From positions 1 through 11,061 of the forward strand of contig USRP01000029.1 of the NCBI GenBank assembly GCA_900557185.1: 11,061 nucleotides of DNA, read 5' to 3'. The translations under genes were made by a program, and so were the position numbers. This document shows, one piece after another, positions 4,653 through 11,061 of this stretch; within the stretch, counting starts at the first letter, position 1; every line of letters begins with the position of its first letter. This stretch comes from an uncultured Mycoplasmatota bacterium. GTDB lineage: Bacteria; Bacillota_I; Bacilli_A; RF39; UBA660. The notes beneath the pieces are model-generated. The model did not search any database. It was given only the letters and a program-made list of their open reading frames with translations, and had not been told where the DNA came from.

Positions 4653-7601
4653 TTATTCTTCACTGTGGTATAGAACTTGAATACGACGAGCAACGATTTG
4701 ATATTTATCAAATCTTTTTTCAACTCTACCTAGAACGTGAATCACATCTCCCTTATGAATCTGGACTTGTTCATAAGTTCTAGGAAATAAAACAACTTCT
4801 GTTTGAGCAATTTCATCACTTCCATATAGAAATGCCATTTTTTGTTGTTGTTTGGTTGTAATCTCTTTCATTCGATCGATTAGACAAACTAATTCTACTT
4901 CACAATCAAAATAATTAGAGATTTCCGCAATGGCAATACTATTTGGATATTTCAATTTATATTCAGTAACTGGATGACTTGTTAAATAGAAACCATATCC
5001 TTCTAATTCTAAAGACATTTTGGTATGAATATCAAATTCTTCACAGATAGTTAGTTCTGGTTTTGCAACAGGAATAATTCCCTCTTCCATATCTTTGGTT
5101 AAATCAGCATAATTTAACAGTACATCTAAATTATTTAACAATGTTTTTATGTTGTATCCAAAACTATGTAAAGCGCCTACTTCAATCATAGATTCTATCG
5201 TTTTACGATTGATACTCTTCCCATAACATCTTCTTAAAAAGTCATAAATATCTTCGAATGGTGCTTTTTCTCTTTCTTTTAGAATTGTTGCAATGGCATT
5301 GATACCGACATTTTTAATACCAGATAATGGATAGCGAATCCCCTCTTTTTCAACTGTATATTGATTTTTACTATATTGAATATCAGGTGGTAAAACATGT
5401 AGATGTAATAACTTACATTCATATATATATTCTCTTGTTTTCTCACTACTGCCAATCGCCATAGAAAGTAAACTCTTCATAAAGTATTTTGGATAATGGG
5501 CTTTTAAATAAGCCATTTTATAACTGATTACAGCATAAGAAACAGAATGGGCTTTATTAAATCCATAATCGGCAAATTTTAAGATTAAATCATATACTTT
5601 TGTAGCAATATCAAGAGGATAACCTCTTTCTACACTCCCTTTGATAAAGCGTTCTTTCTCACTCTTTAAAATAGCTTCTTTCTTTTTACTCATGGCTCTT
5701 CTAAGTACATCTGCTTGTCCATAAGTATATCCTGCCATGACAGAGGCAATCTGCATAATTTGTTCTTGATACACAATAATACCTTGTGTTTCTTTTAAGA
5801 TAGGTTCTAAATCAGGATGCAGATATGTTACTTTCTTCTTGCCACGTTTACGATCAATAAATTCATCGATATTGCTCATTGGTCCAGGACGGAATAAAGC
5901 AAGGGCAACAGAAATTTCAGAAAAACTATTTGGCTTAAATTTTCTTAAGAAATTTTTCATTCCTTGGGATTCAAATTGAAAAATACCTTCTGTTAAAACA
6001 TTTGTAAAAATAGAAATAGCTTTGTCATCTCCAAATGGAATCTCATCAAATGTAATAGAAAGATTTTCTTCTTGTTTTAAATCATCTAAAATTCCTTGGA
6101 TTAATGTTAAATTACGAAGGGCTAATAAGTCCATTTTTAATAGTCCTAATTCTTCTAGATATTCCATGGTAAAACCAGTGACATAAAAACCTTCATGATT
6201 ATAACTAACTGGAATAATATCATCTAGATCTTCTTTGGCAATGACAATTCCTGCCGCATGAACTGATGTATGTCTTTTTAATCCTTCTAAATGATAAGCA
6301 ATTTGATATAACTTTTGTAATGTTTCATCTGCTTTTAACATTCTTTCTAATTTAGGTTCTATTTTTAAATTCTCTTTTAATGTTTTTTTACTATCCATTA
6401 ATTTAGAAATCATATCGACTTGTTTTAAATCAATATCCATCGCACGAGCTACATCACGTACGACTTGTTTTGAAGCTAATGTACCAAAAGTAATGATTCC
6501 AGTGACTCTTTTTACTCCATATTTATCTTGTAAATAATGAACGACATCTTCTCTTTTTTGAAATTCAAAATCGATATCGATATCAGGCATAGTAACACGT
6601 TCTGGGTTTAAAAAGCGTTCAAAGAGCAATCCCTCTTTTAATGGATCAATACTGGTAATAGAAAGTAAATAAGAAACTAAAGAACCAGCGGCACTACCAC
6701 GTCCAGGGCCAACTAAAATACCATGACTCTTCGCATAATTAACATAATCTGCAACAATTAAAAAATAATTTGAAAAGCCCATTTTCTCAATGACAGACAA
6801 TTCGTATTTTAAACGTTCTACATAAGCTTTACGAACGGTATTACCAAAATGTCTACGAAGTCCTTCAATACACAATTGTTTTAAATAAGAAAATGTTTCA
6901 CAGCCCTCAGGACATGGATAGATTGGTAATAAGATTTCATGATGTTCTACAATAGTTAATTCAATTTGAGAAACAAAGTCATCAAGGGCATCTAAAGAAG
7001 AAAATTCTGCTTGTAATTCTCCTTCTAATTTTAAGTATGACTGTTGATAAACTGTATTGATTTCTCTTACTAAAATACCTTTACGAATTGCTTCTAAATA
7101 TGGAAGATATTTCATATCAGTAGCTTTTAACCCTAAAGTCGCACGACAATACAACTTCTGTGTTGTCTTTAACATATCTCTTTCTTCTCTGGTTTCATAT
7201 CCATAGTAAATTTGAGGATAAATTTTATTAAAATCTACATCCAAAGTACGGGAAGCAAATGGAATGATACAAATTAAATCTTCTGAATATTTCTCTAATT
7301 CATCCATCGTAACCATACGTTCACTTTGAATGGTAGATAATTTCATCAAATGTTGATATCCAAGTTCATGTTTCGCATATAACAAAATGTGAAATTCTTC
7401 TAATAAGACATCTAATCCAATAATCGGTTTTATATGTTCTTTTTTACAAGCTTTATAAAATTCCATAGCACCTGATAAATTATCATCTGTGATAGTCAGT
7501 GCTTGAATATGATTTTCTTTGGCAAACTGAATCAAGAATGGAATGCGAATTAAACTCGTTAACAAGGTATATTCTGTTTTTAAATTGATAGGACAAAACA
7601 T
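4653..7601 (-). CDS. dnaE: DNA polymerase III subunit alpha (short DnaE)
   Basis: This is a replicative C-family polymerase. Domains in order are an N-terminal PHP domain (1-200), the palm with GPGRGSAAGS (298-307) and PDIDIDF carrying metal-binding aspartates (D342 and D344 are the likely catalytic pair), TSVHAAGIVIA (445-455), and a third acidic residue in GLLKMDLLALR (D491). The conserved YGFNKAHSVSYA segment, a helix-hairpin-helix region and a C-terminal OB fold (about 890-975) follow. The PHP domain lacks its usual HxH metal site (NLKTEY in its place), so proofreading by PHP is unlikely. At 982 residues it is shorter than typical DnaE and stops soon after the OB fold, without the tau-binding tail. 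In Firmicutes such DnaE works beside PolC, which is not in this window. The ATG at 7601 has AAAGGTGG upstream. Confidence 0.96.
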   Translation of the reverse strand: MFCPINLKTEYTLLTSLIRIPFLIQFAKENHIQALTITDDNLSGAMEFYKACKKEHIKPIIGLDVLLEEFHILLYAKHELGYQHLMKLSTIQSERMVTMDELEKYSEDLICIIPFASRTLDVDFNKIYPQIYYGYETREERDMLKTTQKLYCRATLGLKATDMKYLPYLEAIRKGILVREINTVYQQSYLKLEGELQAEFSSLDALDDFVSQIELTIVEHHEILLPIYPCPEGCETFSYLKQLCIEGLRRHFGNTVRKAYVERLKYELSVIEKMGFSNYFLIVADYVNYAKSHGILVGPGRGSAAGSLVSYLLSITSIDPLKEGLLFERFLNPERVTMPDIDIDFEFQKREDVVHYLQDKYGVKRVTGIITFGTLASKQVVRDVARAMDIDLKQVDMISKLMDSKKTLKENLKIEPKLERMLKADETLQKLYQIAYHLEGLKRHTSVHAAGIVIAKEDLDDIIPVSYNHEGFYVTGFTMEYLEELGLLKMDLLALRNLTLIQGILDDLKQEENLSITFDEIPFGDDKAISIFTNVLTEGIFQFESQGMKNFLRKFKPNSFSEISVALALFRPGPMSNIDEFIDRKRGKKKVTYLHPDLEPILKETQGIIVYQEQIMQIASVMAGYTYGQADVLRRAMSKKKEAILKSEKERFIKGSVERGYPLDIATKVYDLILKFADYGFNKAHSVSYAVISYKMAYLKAHYPKYFMKSLLSMAIGSSEKTREYIYECKLLHLHVLPPDIQYSKNQYTVEKEGIRYPLSGIKNVGINAIATILKEREKAPFEDIYDFLRRCYGKSINRKTIESMIEVGALHSFGYNIKTLLNNLDVLLNYADLTKDMEEGIIPVAKPELTICEEFDIHTKMSLELEGYGFYLTSHPVTEYKLKYPNSIAIAEISNYFDCEVELVCLIDRMKEITTKQQQKMAFLYGSDEIAQTEVVLFPRTYEQVQIHKGDVIHVLGRVEKRFDKYQIVARRIQVLYHSEE

Positions 7602-7624
7602 AGCAATTCCACCTTTCTTCTTTT

Positions 7625-7633
7625 ATTATAACA
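7625..7633 (-). promoter_or_regulatory. dnaE promoter, extended -10
   Basis: TATAAT (7625-7630) on the minus strand, extended by TGT, predicts a start near 7618 and a leader of about 17 nt. The -35 region is only T-rich. The box lies after the vanY terminator, so dnaE has its own transcript. Confidence 0.6.
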
Positions 7634-7664
7634 CAGTCATTCAGACAAACAAATGTTTTGTTAC

Positions 7665-7691
7665 AAAAAAGGAATTGGATTAAGCAATTCC
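7665..7691 (-). terminator. Terminator of the vanZ-vanY operon
   Basis: A minus-strand stem GGAATTG/CAATTCC (7685-7691 with 7671-7677) is followed directly by six T (7665-7670). The loop contains the vanY stop codon. Confidence 0.88.
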
Positions 7692-8441
7692 TAAATATTC
7701 TTCTAATGTTAATTGATTTTCATATATTTTTTTGGCATGTTCTTTTCCTACATAACGGACATGCCATGGTTCATATTGATATTTTGTAATATCTTCTTTT
7801 CCCTCTGGATAACGAATAATGAAACCATATTCATGAGCATGATTAGCAAGCCATTTTCCCGGTGCTGTCTCGCCATAATTATCATCTACTGCTCCAATGT
7901 CAAATGTCAATCCTGTTTCGTGTTCAGAGTGCCCCGGACGAGCTGAATAAGTATCGGCAGCATCCTTTCCATCACGAGCTACATAACGATTATATAATTC
8001 GATTTGCTTTTGATGAGAACGGAATCCTGATAACAGAGGAATGGAATAACCAGCATTACTAGCACCTTTCTGTAACTCTCTTAAAGCAGCAAGGGCTGTT
8101 GGATCATTTCCTGTAGCAAATCCATCTGGTAAAGAATAAGTCTTATTAACAATTAAAATTCCCTTAATATATGTTGGTCCAGGAATCTCTTTTCCATAAC
8201 CATTATCCAAAGCAGCCTCTTCCTCTTCTTTCTTCTTCTGTTCTTCTTGTTCTTTTTGTTTGTTCTCTTCTTCCTCTATTTTCTCTTTCGCATCACGCGC
8301 TGGTTGATTCAAAAAAGAAAAATCAAATATCATCTTTTTTGTATTTAATACACAATAAATTCCAACCCCAGCACCAATCAAAATCAAGATTGCGAATACT
8401 AATATAATTTTTCTTTTTAATCTTCTTTTCTTCTTTTTCAT
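7680..8441 (-). CDS. Membrane-anchored D-alanyl-D-alanine carboxypeptidase, VanY family
   Basis: This is a zinc peptidase that trims the terminal D-Ala from peptidoglycan stem peptides outside the membrane. The 253-residue protein has a Lys/Arg-rich N-terminus, one membrane helix (about 11-32), a Glu/Lys-rich linker that may be coiled (48-76), and a peptidase M15/VanY domain. Motifs are SGFRS (138-142), ARPGHSEHETGLTFDIG with zinc ligands H174 and D181, and EPWHVRYVG with catalytic E224 and ligand H227. All key residues are present. It starts one base after the vanZ stop codon, with GGTGG inside the vanZ end, so translation is probably coupled. No vanHAX or vanRS genes are present, so this is better read as ordinary cell-wall remodelling than glycopeptide resistance. 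Confidence 0.93.
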   Translation of the reverse strand: MKKKKRRLKRKIILVFAILILIGAGVGIYCVLNTKKMIFDFSFLNQPARDAKEKIEEEENKQKEQEEQKKKEEEEAALDNGYGKEIPGPTYIKGILIVNKTYSLPDGFATGNDPTALAALRELQKGASNAGYSIPLLSGFRSHQKQIELYNRYVARDGKDAADTYSARPGHSEHETGLTFDIGAVDDNYGETAPGKWLANHAHEYGFIIRYPEGKEDITKYQYEPWHVRYVGKEHAKKIYENQLTLEEYLGIA

Positions 8442-8442
8442 A

Positions 8443-9126
8443 TTAACCTACCACCTTTTTTAACTTTGTAAATATGTGAAATTTTTTAAATAACATGTAT
8501 CCCAAAAATGCCCCACTCACATTTAAAATCCAATCATCAATATCACAACTACCAGTCAATAATAACATCTGTAGTAATTCTACCACCAATACAAATACAG
8601 CCATAAAAATGAGAAAATTCTTCGTTTTTAAAAACTTCGGAAAAAAGATTGGAAGAAAGAAAGCAAATGGTACAAAGAAAATTAAATTCCCTACTAAATT
8701 GATTACCACATGAGAAAGACTCTGCGTCCCCCTAATCAAGCCCACGAGATAAAATGAAATCACTCGAAATGGGGTGATATTAAAGGATGTCTTAAAATAG
8801 GTTTGATATACATTGTTAGAAAAACTAATACTACTAATACCATTTCTTCCAAAGCCATGTTCAAAAAATAGAAATGAAATTAATTCAAATAAATATAGAA
8901 GTGCTAGAACAATCATAATCTGACGAATAGTATTACTTTTTTGTTTTTGTTTCTTCTCTTCTTGATATGTTACAAAACATAGCATAATCAATAAGAAACT
9001 AGCAATACAAAGTGTGATTACTTTCGCAAAAACACTGGCTTTCATAACATGTAATATCAAGAAATAACTCACAAATAATCCTGATACCATAAATAATAAC
9101 ATACGGATATTGTCATACTGCTTCAT
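8443..9126 (-). CDS. VanZ-family membrane protein
   Basis: The protein of about 227 residues has several hydrophobic helices. It carries the VanZ-like signatures NITPFRVI, NLVGNLIFFVPFAFFLP and ELLQMLLLTGSCDIDDWILNVSGAFLGY. VanZ proteins are linked to low-level teicoplanin and lipoglycopeptide tolerance, and many are chromosomal proteins of unknown molecular role. The ATG at 9126 is preferred to the one at 9132: AGGAG abuts the upstream ATG with no spacing but lies six bases from the second. It is the first gene of a two-gene operon with the VanY peptidase. It is divergent from the penicillin-binding protein gene, so three envelope genes are clustered here. Confidence 0.9.
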   Translation of the reverse strand: MKQYDNIRMLLFMVSGLFVSYFLILHVMKASVFAKVITLCIASFLLIMLCFVTYQEEKKQKQKSNTIRQIMIVLALLYLFELISFLFFEHGFGRNGISSISFSNNVYQTYFKTSFNITPFRVISFYLVGLIRGTQSLSHVVINLVGNLIFFVPFAFFLPIFFPKFLKTKNFLIFMAVFVLVVELLQMLLLTGSCDIDDWILNVSGAFLGYMLFKKFHIFTKLKKVVG

Positions 9127-9147
9127 AGGCATCTCCTACTCTTATCC

Positions 9148-9156
9148 ATTATAACA
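9148..9156 (-). promoter_or_regulatory. vanZ-vanY promoter, extended -10
   Basis: TATAAT (9148-9153) on the minus strand, extended by TGT, predicts a start near 9141 and a leader of about 15 nt. No clear -35 is visible in the A/T-rich upstream sequence. Confidence 0.55.
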
Positions 9157-9220
9157 TATTTTTTTATTTTCGGTATTTTTTCTAATCCATCATTCATATC
9201 ATGAACTAGAGGTGATACCA

Positions 9221-10135
9221 ATGTTTTTTAAGCGTGTTCATATTCGTATTAAAATTGTTTTTTGTATCATTGCTTTCTTGTTTTTATTAATTATAGGAAA
9301 AGTTTTTTTTATTCAAGTAATCGACTATAAAAAATTAAATAAATATGCATCCAATCTATGGGGTAGAAATTTACCAGTAGAAGCCAATCGTGGACTGATT
9401 ACAGATCGCAACGGAGTTGTTCTTGCTAACAATTTAACAACCTCTTCTTTGATATTTATTCCCAATCAGATTAAAGAAAAACGTAAAACTGCTAAATTAA
9501 TTGCTGAAATATTAAATGTCGATGAAGATGAAATTTATAAACATGTAACAAAAAAAGCGAGTATTGAACGCGTTCATCCCGAAGGCAGAAGATTGTCTTA
9601 TGAAGTAGCTGATAAAATCAATAATCTAAAACTACCTGGGGTTTATCTGATTAAAGAAAGTAAACGAAATTATCCTTTTGATACTTATCTTTCCCATACT
9701 CTCGGGTTTGTAGGAATTGATAATCAAGGATTAAGTGGATTAGAATTAATGTATGATAAATACTTAACTGGTAGTTATGGAGCTATTAAATACTTTAGTG
9801 ATGCCAAAGGAAATAAATTAAAGTTAAATGAAGTATATGAAAAACCACAAGATGGAATTAATATGACATTAACCATCAATATGGATATCCAAAAGTCACT
9901 AGAAAGAGAATTAGATAACGCTGTTTTAAAGTATAATCCTGACCAAGCATTAGGAATTGCGATGGATCCTAATACAGGAGAAATACTGGCTATGTCAGCT
10001 CGTCCTAATTTCTCACCGAGTAATTATCAAAAATATAGCAAAGAAGAACTCAATCGTAACCTTCCAATTTGGGCGACTTATGAACCTGGCTCTACTTTTA
10101 ATGTTGTACCACCCGAAAGCGAAATCTATTTTTGA
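9221..10135 (+). pseudogene. Class B penicillin-binding protein (SpoVD/FtsI-like), cut at its active site
   Basis: The intact family member is a peptidoglycan transpeptidase for septum or spore cortex synthesis. The ATG at 9221 has AGAGGTGA upstream; the GTG at 9212 lies inside that ribosome site. One membrane helix (about 10-33) and the dimerisation domain (ANRGLITDRNGVVLANN) are present. The transpeptidase domain starts at about 245 (GIAMDPNTGEILAMSARPNF), and NRNLPIW-TYEPGSTF is strongly SpoVD-like. Homology stops exactly in the SxxK motif: the sequence reads STFN instead of STFK, then about ten unrelated residues and a stop. Ser291 is kept but the catalytic Lys and the rest of the domain (hundreds of residues) are lost. 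The product could sit in the membrane but cannot cross-link wall. The break near 10101 fits insertion of a mobile element whose far side would carry the remaining half. A misassembly is possible. Confidence 0.9.
10095..10110. mobile_element. Putative left junction of an integrated element in the PBP gene
   Basis: Coding similarity to the PBP family ends at 10100-10102, where AAA (Lys) is expected and AAT is found. The following bases, GTTGTACCACCCGAAAGC, fit no PBP. No terminal inverted repeat of an insertion sequence is obvious, so site-specific integration is more likely than an IS. The recombinase, if any, is outside the window. Confidence 0.5.
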
Positions 10136-10154
10136 ATCAAAATGAGTTATATTA

Positions 10155-10183
10155 TAGACTTTTAATTGAACTTGATTTATAAT
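10155..10183 (+). promoter_or_regulatory. Promoter of the unknown gene after the PBP break
   Basis: TAGACT (10155-10160), a 17-nt spacer and TATAAT (10178-10183) precede a GGAGG ribosome site and the ATG at 10209. The gene therefore does not depend on the broken PBP gene for expression. Confidence 0.65.
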
Positions 10184-10208
10184 AATAATAAAAAAAATGG
10201 AGGTAAAT

Positions 10209-11061
10209 ATGGAAAAAGATATTATTGTTAATATTCCAACTGGTACAAGAAAAAATTATTATAAACCAGGTTTATATGTGACAAATATTATAATGCAAGA
10301 ATTATCAGATTTATTTCAATTAGAACAATATTATGCTTTCAATGTTCTTGACAGCTATAACGATAAAGAAAAATATCTTGATTTTTATTTAAAAAATATA
10401 AGCAATCTATTGTTAAAGCCAGATAAAATATTGATTGATAAAGAATTTGAGTTAAAAGATTTTATGGATTATTTAGTAAAAAGTAATCTCATTAATAGTA
10501 AAGTCATTACTCATAGGATTTGTGATTGTGGACGAGTTGATATAACTGATGATTTTGATAACCCTAGAACAAAACTATTTGATATTATAGATGGTAAAAA
10601 AATATGTAAGATATGTGGAACAGAGTGTAAAGAAGTTGCTTGTGAATCGCTATTTATTAGGTTTAATAAAAATCACAATGAATTAAATATATATCCTCAG
10701 AGATATGAGAATTGCATTGAAAAACAAATTGATTTTTTTTCATCAATTAATTATTTAATCAGTAAAGAAAGAAATACTGGTATAACTTATGAATATAGCG
10801 GGAAAACATTTAATATTGATGTTGACTTTGTTAATTACTTAATGATAGCCAAAGAAAATGCAAGAAAAAAGATAGTGATTTCAAGTATGCATTTGACAAG
10901 ACATCAAGTAATTACTTATATGTTAAATAATTTATTTTATCCACAATCTGATTATACTATTTTTCTTCATCCATATCTTATTAACCAAGATAATACAAGA
11001 GAAAGATGTTTTGATGATAATGTTAGGATTAATACAGAAATAAATATTGATGAGTTATTAT
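10209..11061 (+). CDS. Protein of unknown role with zinc-ribbon-like Cys pairs; possible divergent class I aminoacyl-tRNA synthetase-like protein, 3' end outside window
   Basis: An open frame of 284 codons with a strong GGAGG site and its own promoter runs off the right edge. I do not recognise the family with certainty. Cysteines 105 and 107 (CDCG) and 133 and 136 (CKICG), with further Cys at 140 and 145, suggest a zinc knuckle. Its surroundings (CKICG followed by ACESLFIRF, then a helix with ENCIEKQIDFF) resemble the zinc insertion of class I tRNA synthetases such as MetRS. The segment at 222-257 (IVISSMHLTRHQ... then FLHPYL) resembles their GxDxxRFH / VHGxL region. The place of the HIGH motif (KPGLYVTN, 19-26) has lost its histidines, so normal aminoacylation is doubtful. 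No membrane segment is visible. The gene is AT-rich and probably belongs to the inserted element. The synthetase-like fold is inference. Confidence 0.8.
   Translation, partial: MEKDIIVNIPTGTRKNYYKPGLYVTNIIMQELSDLFQLEQYYAFNVLDSYNDKEKYLDFYLKNISNLLLKPDKILIDKEFELKDFMDYLVKSNLINSKVITHRICDCGRVDITDDFDNPRTKLFDIIDGKKICKICGTECKEVACESLFIRFNKNHNELNIYPQRYENCIEKQIDFFSSINYLISKERNTGITYEYSGKTFNIDVDFVNYLMIAKENARKKIVISSMHLTRHQVITYMLNNLFYPQSDYTIFLHPYLINQDNTRERCFDDNVRINTEINIDELL

Noticed and set aside
7680..9126. vanY-vanZ pair as a glycopeptide resistance cluster
   Set aside because: No vanH, vanA-type ligase, vanX or vanRS genes are present. Both families are common chromosomal envelope proteins, and the pair sits in a housekeeping context.

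Overview
The window is AT-rich bacterial DNA that uses the standard code: TGA ends genes and Trp is TGG. The short-leader, extended -10 promoters, a DnaE without the tau-binding tail, a SpoVD/FtsI-type penicillin-binding protein and a VanZ/VanY pair point to a low-GC Firmicute. A gut Bacilli or Erysipelotrichia-like lineage is my guess; the sequence does not prove it. No ribosomal or tRNA gene is present to place it further.

Layout. At the left edge (1-1055, minus, running off the window) is an Abi_2/AbiF-like HEPN protein. Just upstream of it, on the same strand, is a compact structured RNA of about 97 nt (1123-1219) with its own promoter and terminator. This is the architecture of AbiF-ncRNA phage-defence or toxin-antitoxin loci. 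The RNA's promoter overlaps the recG stop codon. recG follows (1251-3242, minus). The intergenic space beyond recG holds a second orphan RNA of about 100 nt on the plus strand (3371-3472), with a near-consensus promoter and a strong terminator. The two RNAs are complementary in two collinear blocks (10 + 6 nt).

The central part is a minus-strand housekeeping block. It carries a type IV pilin-like gene broken by a one-base loss in an A-run (3500-4554), a short DNA polymerase III alpha subunit (dnaE, 4653-7601), and a coupled pair encoding a VanY-type D,D-carboxypeptidase (7680-8441) and a VanZ-family membrane protein (8443-9126). Most of these units have their own promoter; vanY is coupled to vanZ.

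On the right, a class B penicillin-binding protein gene (9221-10135, plus) is cut within its SxxK active-site motif. Foreign-looking AT-rich DNA follows and encodes a partial protein of unknown role (10209 onward), with Cys pairs and sequence stretches that resemble divergent class I aminoacyl-tRNA synthetases. This looks like the left junction of an element integrated into a cell-wall or sporulation gene.

The housekeeping genes serve DNA repair and replication, envelope remodelling and surface or DNA-uptake fibres. The two ends are accessory. The most interesting signals are the AbiF-type RNA/protein locus, the second RNA complementary to it, and the insertion into the PBP active site.
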